Shown here: positions 35,767-43,734 of the stretch, piece after piece
Layout of the letters: every line of letters starts with the position of its first letter
Position numbering within the stretch: the first letter of the stretch is position 1
Source: Nitrospirota bacterium
GTDB lineage: Bacteria > Nitrospirota > Nitrospiria > Nitrospirales > Nitrospiraceae
NCBI GenBank assembly: GCA_004296885.1
Contig: SCVN01000016.1
Coordinates: forward strand, 62,001-126,000
Direction of reading: 5' to 3'
DNA: 64,000 bases
The notes under the pieces: generated by a model
Seen by the model: only the letters and a program-made list of their open reading frames with translations
Told to the model about the DNA's origin: nothing
Database searches by the model: none
Program-made: the position numbers and the translations under genes

Positions 35767-35796
35767 ACGAGCCTCCTCCGATCGGAGGAGGCTCGT
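35767..35796. repeat. Perfect 30-bp palindrome after tRNA-Gln
   Basis: ACGAGCCTCCTCCGA (35767-35781) is followed directly by its reverse complement to 35796. No T run follows on the plus strand, but a hairpin here could still stop or process the tRNA-Gln transcript. Confidence 0.85.
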
Positions 35797-35858
35797 GGTG
35801 TTTGGGGACGGTTAGGGGGCCTGTCGCGGATTTATCCGACGAATGCCAGTCGCAACAC

Positions 35859-36191
35859 TCACCGTACGTCTTTGACTTCCCACTCCGTGACCAAGCCCTG
35901 ATCAAAGTAGACCCGGTGCCTGGCGGTGAGGCAGGGCTCCCTCCCGCCCGGAGGATAGAGCCATACTTCAACCTGTTTACCCTTGCGTTGAACGGTCTTT
36001 TTGCACATCGCTGGTCCCAGGACCAGATAGACTTGTTCCTGGTCCATACCGGTCAAGAGGTAGCTCTCGTCGATGGCCCGCTTGATGTTGTCGGGATATG
36101 AGGGGTACTTGTCCCGCATCAGACGATCGCGATCCGTGGCACAACCCAGCAGCAGAAACAGAGCGAGCGAGACTGTAAGCAAGGCTTTCAT
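35859..36191 (-). CDS. Small lipoprotein with SmpA/BamE-like pattern
   Basis: 110 residues. MKALLTVSLALFLLLGC is a lipoprotein signal with lipobox LLGC. The mature part has YPDNIKRAIDESYLLTGMDQ, QVYLVLGPAMCKKTV, VEVWLYPP and RVYFDQGLVTEWEV, which is the helix-turn then beta-hairpin order of SmpA/OmlA proteins. It is probably anchored in the outer or inner membrane. The start at 36191 is fixed by the signal sequence. Confidence 0.72.
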   Translation of the reverse strand: MKALLTVSLALFLLLGCATDRDRLMRDKYPSYPDNIKRAIDESYLLTGMDQEQVYLVLGPAMCKKTVQRKGKQVEVWLYPPGGREPCLTARHRVYFDQGLVTEWEVKDVR

Positions 36192-36290
36192 GGGTACAGC
36201 GATTCCCTTCCCTCGCGCATTGCAATCATACAAACCCTGTGGTATGGTTCCGGGCCGTCTGCCATTGCCTCTCACTGCCAACGACCGGCT

Positions 36291-36368
36291 GGTCCCATCG
36301 TCTAGCCTGGCCTAGGACGGAGCCCTCTCAAGGCTCAAACACGGGTTCGAATCCCGTTGGGACCACCA
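36291..36368 (+). tRNA. tRNA-Glu (anticodon CTC), site of element integration
   Basis: Acceptor arms GGTCCCA and TGGGACC pair. The anticodon arm GAGCC/GGCTC encloses CTCTCAA, which gives anticodon CTC. CCA is encoded. The last 29 bases are repeated at 45375-45404. Confidence 0.95.
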
Positions 36369-36369
36369 C
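36340..36369 (+). other. attL, within the tRNA-Glu 3' end
   Basis: CACGGGTTCGAATCCCGTTG and the bases to 36369 match 45375-45404 with one mismatch (A at 36362 against G at the far copy). This is the T arm and acceptor end of the tRNA. Confidence 0.85.
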
Positions 36370-36447
36370 ATTGTTTTTGTTGAAGGTTTTAGCCCTTGGT
36401 TTTAATAGTCCCGTCTGGGTCCTTAAACCAAGTTTCGAAGCCTTGTC

Positions 36448-37392
36448 CTAATCTGCCAGAATCTGCCTGGCCTGATCCTCGTAAAACGCGACCGCGCGCT
36501 TGAGTTGCGGCGGACGAATCCGGGCATAGGTCTGCGTCGTCTCGATCCGCTTATGCCCGAGCAACGCCCGCACTTGCTCCAGGTCATGCTGTTGTTCCAG
36601 GACCTCCATCGCCACACCATGCCGCAGGTCATGAGGCTTCAACATCGGGTAGCCGATGAGCCGCCCATAGACCTTGCACAACCGCCAGAGGTTCTTTCCG
36701 GTCATGGGAGCCGAAGTCTTGCCTTTGACCCGGCGTCCCCAGGTTGACCAAAAGAGAGGTGTCTCCGGGCAGATCGTGGTTTGCTCTACGGACAAGACTC
36801 GCTCGACATACCACTGCAGGTAGGCCATGACAGGCTCCGGGACGGGGATATCCCTCGTCTGCCCACCCTTGACCCGGACCCCCCGAAATCCCCAACCGGC
36901 ATCCAAGTGACGAACCTGCAAGGTTGCCACCGACTCTCGGCGCATGCCCGTGTAGCGCAGAATCAGGAACAGTGCCAGGTCACGAGGTCGCTGCCGCCGT
37001 TTGGCCGCCGAGACGAGCGCATCCATGAGGGCAGGGGTTGGGATCTGTTTGGGCGGTTCCGACCGATGGGGCGGTCGATCCATTCCGGCAATAGGGTTAG
37101 CTGCCAGCAGATCCCGCTTTACCAGCCACGCGCAGAGGCTCGACAACGCCGACTGACGGCATCGCATGGTGTTTAACGTGAGATCAGCTGCGGCCATATG
37201 ATCCATCCAGGCCTGAACTTCGGCCCGCGTGAGGTCTCCGACCCTTGCCAGACGCCCATGGCGATGGCGCATGAACACCAGGAACTGTTCTAACACCCAA
37301 CGGTAAGCTCTCACCCCTCCTTCCGTTTTGCCCCGTTGTTTGAGTTGATACTGACAAAACCGTTCCACCCACTCGACTAACGTTTGAGTCAT
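36448..37392 (-). CDS. Tyrosine recombinase/integrase
   Basis: 314 residues. An N-terminal SAM-like core-binding domain (TLVEWVERFCQYQLKQRG) precedes the catalytic domain with the Arg in TGMRRESVATL, HxxR in KPHDLRHG, a His/Trp position in LLGHKRIETTQTY and the nucleophilic Tyr in TYARI. It most resembles XerC/XerD-type phage integrases. GGAGGG lies 8 bases before the ATG at 37392, which decides this start over one at 37518. Its 3' end faces tRNA-Glu and attL, as expected for the integrase of a tRNA-targeting element. Confidence 0.92.
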   Translation of the reverse strand: MTQTLVEWVERFCQYQLKQRGKTEGGVRAYRWVLEQFLVFMRHRHGRLARVGDLTRAEVQAWMDHMAAADLTLNTMRCRQSALSSLCAWLVKRDLLAANPIAGMDRPPHRSEPPKQIPTPALMDALVSAAKRRQRPRDLALFLILRYTGMRRESVATLQVRHLDAGWGFRGVRVKGGQTRDIPVPEPVMAYLQWYVERVLSVEQTTICPETPLFWSTWGRRVKGKTSAPMTGKNLWRLCKVYGRLIGYPMLKPHDLRHGVAMEVLEQQHDLEQVRALLGHKRIETTQTYARIRPPQLKRAVAFYEDQARQILAD

Positions 37393-37617
37393 GGCATTGG
37401 CCCTCCGGCCCCCACCACGACCACGACTTCGCCGATCGGGAGTATGCGGCGGCACAAGCCAGCCGTCAAGGCTTCCGGCAGGAACGAGGGCGCTATCTTT
37501 TCCCAATTCTTCGTTCATGGGTCCCGGTATGTCCGTTCGGAGAGGGGGGAGTCTTGCGACACCCCCCTGGTCCCCCCAGGATGCGCCCGCGTGACCGCCG
37601 GCGATGGGAGGGAGGCG

Positions 37618-38616
37618 TCACGAGTCGGATCGGTCTTTGGGTGACTCCTCATGGTTGAGCAGGTCCCGGTGACGTGACTTCCAGCGGCGCTTCCCGTCAT
37701 CCAAAAGCTCGTTGAACCAGTCCTTGCCTGCGGCTTCGTTCAGGACCGCGAGCATGGGACCAAGTGATTGCTTGGCCCAAATTTTCACCTGTTCAATCGT
37801 GCGCGCTTGCTTCTCGACGGTCAGGCGGCATTGCGCTAACCCGTTTGTCAGCTCCATCCACCAGGGCAGCAACGGAGCCCGGCAACGTGCCCAGTTGGGC
37901 TCATCCTTGGAGGTATCGCGGAAGTCGACATAGCCCCGGAGGACGCTCACGATGAATCGGACCCATTCCTCAGGTTCGAGCAGCCGCAACAACCGGCCGC
38001 ATAAGTTGGCCCGGTCGTCTCTAAATTGCAGCTCCCAGCGGATGCCATAGTCCTGCCAATTCGCCTGGTGCTTTTCTTTGAGCTCGAGACGCTTGTCATA
38101 GATGCGGAGCATGGTCTGACTGTGCGGGCTTCCCAGGTAGAGGGTTGCGCCCGTAGATTCGGTCTTGTGGATGTCGAGCCCATCCACGCTTTTGGATTTG
38201 TGTGGGCGCCCCACCATTTGGCCGGCGAGGATGGCGTGCCTGACTTGCTCGATCGGCACATGGCTGTGCCGATCGTCCAGGGCGCAATCGATCCGGGTCA
38301 GGTGCCCCTTGTGGTCGAAGACCCATTGGAGGATGGCCTTGATTTTGTCGACCGGCCAGGCTGAGACAATGCCGGCGGAGAGGTCCACGTGTACCTCTCT
38401 GGGGCTGCGCGGAGCGCCGATTCCAATTTTTCCGGTGCCCCTGGTCCCGCCGGCCAAGACCCAGGACAGGGGATACCCGCGATAGCCTCCGTTGCCTTTG
38501 GTCCAGTCTCCTCCGAGCACCTGCGTCACGTCATGCACGGAGCTCGAAGGCAGGGTAAAGGCCAGCCAATCGGTAGTCATGGTGAAGTGGGGGACGGTTG
38601 GAGAGATCGAATCCAT
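37618..38616 (-). CDS. Rep_trans-type replication initiation or MobT-like relaxase
   Basis: 332 residues. Segments TDWLAFTLPSS, HLTRIDCALDDRHS, LYLGSPHSQTMLRIYDKRLE and YGIRWELQFRDDRA match the order of motifs in the replication initiation factor family (PF02486), which includes rolling-circle Rep proteins and the relaxase-like MobT of Tn916/ICEBs1. The catalytic Tyr would be in RIYDKRLE, but I cannot tell Rep from MobT. It lies between the integrase and a 779-bp non-coding region with repeats that could be its origin. Confidence 0.8.
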   Translation of the reverse strand: MDSISPTVPHFTMTTDWLAFTLPSSSVHDVTQVLGGDWTKGNGGYRGYPLSWVLAGGTRGTGKIGIGAPRSPREVHVDLSAGIVSAWPVDKIKAILQWVFDHKGHLTRIDCALDDRHSHVPIEQVRHAILAGQMVGRPHKSKSVDGLDIHKTESTGATLYLGSPHSQTMLRIYDKRLELKEKHQANWQDYGIRWELQFRDDRANLCGRLLRLLEPEEWVRFIVSVLRGYVDFRDTSKDEPNWARCRAPLLPWWMELTNGLAQCRLTVEKQARTIEQVKIWAKQSLGPMLAVLNEAAGKDWFNELLDDGKRRWKSRHRDLLNHEESPKDRSDS

Positions 38617-38789
38617 AGAATCACTAGGCTCCCTAGAAAGAGGTTGCAGTTTGTGCCCCCGTGTTACCTGTCCGGGGGCTATATGCTCGGCTCTGCCCGG
38701 TGCCTGTTGGCACTCGGGCTGCGCCTCCGCAAGTCGTGTCTGAGCGCTCGGTCTGTATCATGCATTCCTTCTACGCCGTCCCAGAGTGA

Positions 38790-38829
38790 TGGTCCATTAG
38801 GCAGATGCAGGCAGATATAGGCAGTTGTG
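38790..38829. repeat. Direct repeat copy A
   Basis: TGGTCCATTAGGCA then three GGCAG words in steps of about 10 bp, ending TTGTG. Copy B (39041-39077) starts TGGCCATTAGGCA and ends TTGTG. In B the internal words are TATGC and CATATG instead of GGCAG, a patterned difference. Confidence 0.65.
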
Positions 38830-38924
38830 CGCTACAGCAGCATGTGACGACATTCTGAATCGTTCCACGATTAGCCCCCTTCATGTCGGTGTCCACTTTA
38901 CGGATAGTAGTCAGGAGAAGGAAT

Positions 38925-38989
38925 TGGCCAGAAGTGGACTGTTGTGGCCAGTTTGGGTCTGTTGTGGTCATCGGTGGTCACAGTGGTCG
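38925..38989. repeat. 10-bp phased TGGNC array
   Basis: TGGCCA 38925, TGGACT 38935, TGGCCA 38945, TGGGTC 38954, TGGTCA 38965, TGGTCA 38975 and TGGTCG 38984. Seven related words are spaced 9-11 bp apart, in phase with the DNA helix. Confidence 0.75.
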
Positions 38990-39040
38990 TTGTCGAGATA
39001 TGCACGCCGTGTCCTTAGTCTTAATCCGCTTTTCTTCGAA

Positions 39041-39077
39041 TGGCCATTAGGCATATGTATGCTGATGTATGCTTGTG
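39041..39077. repeat. Direct repeat copy B
   Basis: Partner of 38790-38829, 251 bp away; shares CCATTAGGCA and the terminal TTGTG and has TATGC words at about 10-bp intervals between them. Confidence 0.6.
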
Positions 39078-39395
39078 GTGGCTCATGTGAGCAGCTTCCT
39101 GCCAAAAACCTCCGGGAAGTGGAGTTATGAGGCCGGATGGTGTCTCGCCATGTCTCCTGATGCCATCGCAATTCATGCCTGCGATTGTATGGAGCTGGTT
39201 GCGAGCAGACAATGACCCATGTGCGCCCTCTCGCACCCGTCTGTACCCTCTCGTGCTCATGCGGACCGTGCGCATCCAATTTTGTGAATTTTGCGTCACG
39301 CTGAGAATTGGCCGGTGATCGTGGGGCGAATCTTGACTAGGGCAGCATATGACGGTATGAGGATCGATCAAGACCCTGTACGAGAGGAGTGCATC

Positions 39396-39611
39396 ATGGC
39401 GACCATAACGATCTCCCCGAAGTTTCAGATCGTGATCCCCAAGGAAGTCCGGGACAAATTGCACTTGATCCCCAAGCAGAAGCTTCAGGTGCTGGAAAAG
39501 GGAGGAGTGATTACCCTGGTGCCCGAGGTGCCCCTGAAGTCGCTCAAGGGGGTCCTGAGGGGCATGTCCAAGGAGGGGATTCGAGAAAAGAAGAACCGCT
39601 TGTCCTTATAG
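39396..39611 (+). CDS. AbrB/MazE-type antitoxin, partner lost
   Basis: 71 residues with a SpoVT-AbrB swapped-hairpin domain (ATITISPKFQIVIPKEVRDK, LIPKQKLQVLEKGGVITLVP) and a helical C-terminal tail for toxin binding. GAGAGGAG precedes the ATG at 39396. Directly after it only the start of a PIN toxin remains (39599-39643), so it is an orphan antitoxin. It could still act as a regulator or cross-neutralise another toxin. Confidence 0.85.
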   Translation: MATITISPKFQIVIPKEVRDKLHLIPKQKLQVLEKGGVITLVPEVPLKSLKGVLRGMSKEGIREKKNRLSL

Positions 39612-39643
39612 ACTCAAGCAGCTGGCTCGGGTTTTTTTATTAG
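39599..39643 (+). pseudogene. Remnant of a PIN-domain toxin
   Basis: The frame overlapping the end of the antitoxin gene reads LVLIDSSSWLGFF, the usual first strand of VapC-type PIN toxins with the first catalytic Asp, then TAT TAG. There is no usable start codon in this frame, and the stop follows a run of seven T. Nothing recognisable of the other catalytic acids follows, so the toxin is inactivated. Confidence 0.55.
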
Positions 39644-39714
39644 CGGGTCAGGATGGGGTCTATTGCACGGCGACCGCGAGCTCGTTATCTCAAGTTGCTG
39701 AGATAGCCACGTAC

Positions 39715-40059
39715 CTAGGCAAACTCGACGGAAATCTTCCCGTGCTGACGGTTCCGGGGTGCGGCTTTCACCACAACCTGGATGTCACGTCCAAGTCGCA
39801 TGAGGCAATCCATCAGGCGGCGTTCCGAGATGCCGCGAAAGTGTCCTTTTAGGAGAGCGGAGACTTTAGGCTGAGGCATGCCTAGAAGCTGGCCCGCTTG
39901 TATTTGGGTCAGGCCCTTGTCTTTGATCAGCTCATCAATTTTCATGACGAGCTTGGCTTTCATCGCCATCGCTTCAGGATCACGTACTCCAATGTCGGCA
40001 TAGACATTCCCGCTGCCTTCCGTGATCTCAATTTTACGAATGGATTTGCGCCTTCTCAT
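39715..40059 (-). CDS. XRE-family antitoxin-like regulator, orphan
   Basis: 114 residues with a helix-turn-helix (KGLTQIQAGQLLGMPQPKVSALLKGHF) and C-terminal LGRDIQVVVK, typical of the HigA-like antitoxins partnered with Gp49-like toxins. No toxin gene adjoins it. A TATAAT box (minus strand of 40073-40078) overlaps a short inverted repeat, ATACC-6-GGTAT (40076-40091), a likely autoregulatory operator. Confidence 0.82.
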   Translation of the reverse strand: MRRRKSIRKIEITEGSGNVYADIGVRDPEAMAMKAKLVMKIDELIKDKGLTQIQAGQLLGMPQPKVSALLKGHFRGISERRLMDCLMRLGRDIQVVVKAAPRNRQHGKISVEFA

Positions 40060-40124
40060 CAGTGGGAAACATATTATACCTAAATGGGTATGGGATCAAT
40101 CGGCAGGTTGTCTAGGTTGGGCAA

Positions 40125-41318
40125 TTACCACTCAGTCTCCATTTCTTCCTGCATGGAATCCGGCTCTTCCTCAGCGGATATGGTCGCAGGTTGTGTCAGA
40201 AGAGACAGAATCCGTGGGACAGGATCGAGCCGGTTGGCATGCTCTGCCGCCCAAGCCAGCCAGCTTGTCAGTCGGTCGTCGCCGCTGGGAATGCTCTGCT
40301 GTTCGGCTGCGGTCCGTAGCGCCGCGACATAACCGCGAATCTCGATAGCCTTGGCCCACTTGGCTGACTCAGCCTCAAGAGCCTGCCGGCGGGCCAGCTC
40401 CTCTTGTCGGCGCTGTTCTTCGAGCTCTTTCCGTTTCCGTTCCGCTTGCCATTCCTGGCGCTGGCGGTCTCGTTCTAGGGTGGCGACCCGCTGGGCTTCC
40501 GCAGCTTTGACCAGCCCGACCATTACGTCGTTCAGCACCTCTTCCAGCCTGGCGGTCTTCGTATCCCGCCAAACTTTGCGCACTTCTCCACCCCAGATGG
40601 ACTTGATGCGGATGCTGAGTTGGCCGGTAGATTCGTAATCGAAGCGGGGCGTATACCACGGCGTCGCACTTGGCTGGCGAGTGGGGACATGCGGCACCTG
40701 TTTGAATCGTTCCTCCAGCGCGATCTCCAATGATTCGCCCAAGACCGTTACGGAAAAGACCTTCTTATCGGGACCGGCAACAGGGGCGAAGCCGCGCTGG
40801 GAAGTGGCTGTAATAAAAGCATGGAGAATACGGATCGCTCGACTCGCGGCCTGCTTACTGACCCGTAGGTTGAACCGTTTGGCCTCGTGGGACACTAGCG
40901 CACCGTAGGTGTCGGCTGAGGCAGTTTTCAATGCGCTAGAGAGGTCAGTCAGGAGTGGATGGACACGACTGATGCGATCGGGAACCTCGATCGGGTGCTC
41001 GGCTTCATACGCAACCTGTTTTTGCACGGCCTCCGAGGCCGGTTCACTTATTGGCTTTGGGAGGGGACTGTGGATGGTCGCCGCTGTTGGCGCACCGGTC
41101 GGTAGAGATGGCAGGGGAGGTTGCGGCGGCACCCGCTTCCCCGTGTGTTTTCTTCGCCAGTATCCTCGTCCAGGCACAGGGATCGTCAACTTACGGCAAA
41201 TCTTGGCAAGCGCAACGTCCGAAACGCCGTATTTCTTTGCCACGTTGACCATAGCCTCTGCCCATACTTGTTGATAAAGCACACTCCGTTCTACACGGAC
41301 AGACGCGTCATTAAGCAT
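40125..41318 (-). CDS. Large protein with N-terminal HTH-like region, unknown function
   Basis: 397 residues. The N-terminus (VERSVLYQQVWAEAMVNVAK, YGVSDVALAKICRKLTIPVP, GRGYWRRKHTGK) looks like a helix-turn-helix followed by a Pro-rich linker. The centre contains a beta-rich segment (FSVTVLGESLEIALEERFKQ) and the C-terminal third a coiled coil (RVATLERDRQRQEWQAERKR, KELEEQRRQEELARRQALEA). I have seen similar proteins described only as hypothetical in genomic islands. GGAGGA lies just before the ATG at 41318, which fixes the start. It may bind DNA; a defence or control role for the element is possible but unproven. Confidence 0.7.
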   Translation of the reverse strand: MLNDASVRVERSVLYQQVWAEAMVNVAKKYGVSDVALAKICRKLTIPVPGRGYWRRKHTGKRVPPQPPLPSLPTGAPTAATIHSPLPKPISEPASEAVQKQVAYEAEHPIEVPDRISRVHPLLTDLSSALKTASADTYGALVSHEAKRFNLRVSKQAASRAIRILHAFITATSQRGFAPVAGPDKKVFSVTVLGESLEIALEERFKQVPHVPTRQPSATPWYTPRFDYESTGQLSIRIKSIWGGEVRKVWRDTKTARLEEVLNDVMVGLVKAAEAQRVATLERDRQRQEWQAERKRKELEEQRRQEELARRQALEAESAKWAKAIEIRGYVAALRTAAEQQSIPSGDDRLTSWLAWAAEHANRLDPVPRILSLLTQPATISAEEEPDSMQEEMETEW

Positions 41319-41580
41319 GATCTCCTCCGAAGATGGGGCTGGCCTAGCTGTACAGGGCATAGCACATACAGCTATCCTTGAAAATGAGAGAGGGGAGTCT
41401 TGTGACGCCCCATTTCCACAAAGGGTGAGCCCATGTCTTTGCCCGAATCGATTAGGAATGGCTCGGGAGAGCCTGGGACAACTATGACGACATGATCAGA
41501 AGGCCTAGCTTATTTCAGGCAAAGGTAGGGGTGCTTATGGGAAGGGTAGCGTGAAATAACAGAGCCTCAGTGAAAGGCTG

Positions 41581-41961
41581 TCACCGAGCTGCAGTTGCCA
41601 AGCGGTGGGACCGGGTGGCCTTTCTTGAGCGCGGCCTGATCGTGGATGAGCGTGAAGTCCGTTGAAGCGGATGTACCGAGACCTTTCCATCCGGACCAAG
41701 CTCCATCCGTGCATCTAATGCATTCAGAAGCCGCCACAGCGTGTCGAGAGTTGGTAACTGATCGCCTTTCTCCAAACGGGCAATCTGGGGCTGTTTGATC
41801 CCGGTCTCCCGCGCCAGATCCCGCTGGCTCATCCCCCGGCGCTCGCGCAATTGTGCGACGGCCACAGCCAGGCGAACCTCTGAGCGTGCTTGGTCGAGAT
41901 GGGTATCGAACGCCGAATGGTGTTTACTCTGTTCGAGGACGTATTGGCGGAGTCGTTTCAT
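41581..41961 (-). CDS. HigA-like XRE antitoxin
   Basis: 126 residues. The HTH reads LRERRGMSQRDLARETGIKQ PQIARLEKGDQLPTLDTL, with a long basic Ser/Thr/Arg tail after it. It overlaps the upstream toxin gene by 38 bp, and both are minus strand. The order toxin then antitoxin is typical of HigBA-like pairs. Confidence 0.88.
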   Translation of the reverse strand: MKRLRQYVLEQSKHHSAFDTHLDQARSEVRLAVAVAQLRERRGMSQRDLARETGIKQPQIARLEKGDQLPTLDTLWRLLNALDARMELGPDGKVSVHPLQRTSRSSTIRPRSRKATRSHRLATAAR

Positions 41962-42307
41962 GATGCCACCTCTCGAGTATCTCATTGTGACGTGCTTCGG
42001 CCAGCTCGATATCCTTCGCTTTCACTTTCTGTGACTTTTTGGTAATGGCATGAAGCACGACAAAGCGCCGGCCCACCATTGCCACATAGAACAATCGGTA
42101 CTCCGTTCCAGCCCATTCGGGGCGAAGTTCCCAGATATTTCCCCGGAGCTTGGCTATAAACGAACGGGGCAACTCAAAACCGTGCTCTTCCAACGCCTCC
42201 AAGTAGGCAATGCATTTCGCCCTTGCCTTGATAGGGAGGTCGTCGAGAAAAGCCTCGATCGGGCTATCGCCACGCACAGATTGATAGAGCCAGACCTCCC
42301 AGCCCAC
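41924..42307 (-). CDS. HigB-like toxin (Gp49/RelE superfamily)
   Basis: 127 residues, start GTG at 42307. WEVWLYQSVRGDSPIEAFLD, KLRGNIWELRPEWAGTEYRL and ITKKSQKVKAKDIELAEAR match the phage-derived Gp49-like family, a RelE-fold group of mRNA interferases. The basic tail following KKSQ carries the usual catalytic Lys/Arg. It is followed by its antitoxin gene. Confidence 0.88.
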   Translation of the reverse strand: MGWEVWLYQSVRGDSPIEAFLDDLPIKARAKCIAYLEALEEHGFELPRSFIAKLRGNIWELRPEWAGTEYRLFYVAMVGRRFVVLHAITKKSQKVKAKDIELAEARHNEILERWHHETTPPIRPRTE

Positions 42308-42314
42308 GGGTACA

Positions 42315-42344
42315 TGATAACATTGGTGTTATCACAACTGTCAA
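42315..42344 (-). promoter_or_regulatory. Promoter and operator of the HigBA-like pair
   Basis: On the minus strand TTGACA (42339-42344), an 18-bp spacer and TTATCA (42315-42320). The perfect inverted repeat TGATAAC-6-GTTATCA (42315-42334) covers the -10 box, which suits autorepression by the antitoxin. Confidence 0.72.
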
Positions 42345-42598
42345 TGTGTAAATGAATACGCCCGCGTGGCCGCCGGCGGGAAAAGTTACGAAGGAAAGAC
42401 AGTTAATGACTAACCTGCAGCCCCCGCGCAACCGCTTGGCTTCCCCCTGATTTGACACTTATTGGACGTGGGAGTAGCCTTTCTTTCTCTAGAGACGGAG
42501 GCATTAAGTTATCTGCTGCGAGGGGCCTCGCGGTATGTTTATTGATTATACCCACAGGTGCTAAGGTGGAAGGCCTGCGGATAGAAAGATCGCATGCA

Positions 42599-43522
42599 AT
42601 GCTACCGAAACGTGATAGGTCACATGTCTTTGAAACCCTATCAAGAAATATCCTCCTTCAGGCGCTGCCACCTGAATGGCTCTGCCGAGATGTTCTGGAG
42701 CGAGATTATGGCGTCGATCTGTACATCGAGATGGTCGGTAAGAAGGGTCTGCTTACGGGCCATCTCATCGCAGTCCAGTTGAAAGCAAGGCAGAAGATAC
42801 GTTGGCGCGGGAGAACGCGCCATGGCTTGGTTGACTGGATACTGTTCTCGGGCGTTTCGGCAAAGACAATCAGGTATTGGATGGCCCTTCAAGTACCCGT
42901 CTTTCTCTGCTTGGCTGAGATCAGCAGCCGAAAAGTCTTTTTTGCCGCTGTGAAGAGCCAAGTGCGAGCGCGCTACGACCGATTTCTCAGATATGAATCC
43001 TTCGGATTCCGCTTCTTCCGTATCACCGATCTGACGAATTCTTTTGGGTGTCAGGGTCTTCAGACTGAATATGTTCGCGAGAGAGGATATGAGCGCTTCG
43101 TTTATCGAGTCCATGATTTAGTGGCGCATCATGCTCGTTATGCTGAGATGTTTCGATCGGCTCATGGGATCGCGCCGGATGCGATTGTTCCACACACCGA
43201 TTGGGCAGCGTCTGCCCATCTCGCTCAAACGTGCATTGCAATCCTCAAATACCTGGGTGGAAACAGCGCAGTTCTCCGTCTCGAGATGGAAATAGCTAGA
43301 CTCCCAAAGGTGAATGTACTTCGGAATCCCGAGCCCAATGGGCAAGTGTATCGCGCTACTTTGCGGTTGCTCCACCCGGCCTTTACACGGTGTCTCAATG
43401 AAGTTAAGAGATACGTGACTCGGACGCAGGCGGCCTATTGGCAGTCCACAGATCCGGCAGTATATGCGCTTTGTTCAACCTTGCCGGAAGGCAAACTGTC
43501 GGCACTGGCGCATACACATTAG
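42599..43522 (+). CDS. DUF4365 nuclease-like protein
   Basis: 307 residues. The N-terminal part has DVLERDYGVDLYIEM (D36, D40) and GHLIAVQLKAR (Q60, K62), the D..Q-x-K pattern of a PD-(D/E)xK-like nuclease fold seen in DUF4365. The remainder is helical and of unknown function. DUF4365 proteins occur in defence islands and mobile elements. The ATG at 42599 begins just before the domain; the frame upstream has a poor match to protein composition. Nothing nearby forms a recognised multi-gene defence system. Confidence 0.75.
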   Translation: MLPKRDRSHVFETLSRNILLQALPPEWLCRDVLERDYGVDLYIEMVGKKGLLTGHLIAVQLKARQKIRWRGRTRHGLVDWILFSGVSAKTIRYWMALQVPVFLCLAEISSRKVFFAAVKSQVRARYDRFLRYESFGFRFFRITDLTNSFGCQGLQTEYVRERGYERFVYRVHDLVAHHARYAEMFRSAHGIAPDAIVPHTDWAASAHLAQTCIAILKYLGGNSAVLRLEMEIARLPKVNVLRNPEPNGQVYRATLRLLHPAFTRCLNEVKRYVTRTQAAYWQSTDPAVYALCSTLPEGKLSALAHTH

Positions 43523-43688
43523 AGTTGGTACATAACTGCGGTATGCAACTGCCGAACGGTGCCATGGTGTAAAAGCCCGTGGTGCAATGGAGAACGCGCC
43601 GCTCACAGCTGATGCTAGCAATGGTTAGCTAAGGCGCACCTGTGCGCCGGCGCATACTTGCGTTTGGCACTATTTGCATTTGATAAGT

Positions 43689-43706
43689 CCTTACCTTATA
43701 GTAAGG
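43689..43706 (+). promoter_or_regulatory. Inverted-repeat operator before the VapBC pair
   Basis: CCTTAC (43689-43694), six bases, GTAAGG (43701-43706). TATTTGCA is also directly repeated around it (about 43671 and 43714). VapBC operons are normally autoregulated through such sites. Confidence 0.6.
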
Positions 43707-43734
43707 AAAAATAGTATTTGCAAGGAGTTCTTTC

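Larger units (their letters stand above)
38617..39395. other. Non-coding 779-bp region of the element, candidate origin
   Basis: No frame here has coding character. It holds a CCCCCG/CGGGGG hairpin (38656-38661 with 38673-38678, 11-base loop), a pair of direct repeats (38790, 39041) and a 10-bp-phased array (38925-38989). It lies upstream of the rep-like gene and the divergent AbrB gene. Origin function is an inference. Confidence 0.5.

Noticed and set aside
35767-35796. Simple rho-independent terminator of tRNA-Gln
   Set aside because: The palindrome is perfect but no T run follows it on the plus strand, so I list it as a palindrome only.
39715-40059. Toxin partner for the orphan XRE antitoxin within the 40125-41318 gene
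   Set aside because: The upstream gene encodes a 397-residue coiled-coil protein with no RelE or Gp49 motif and is separated by its own sequence signals.
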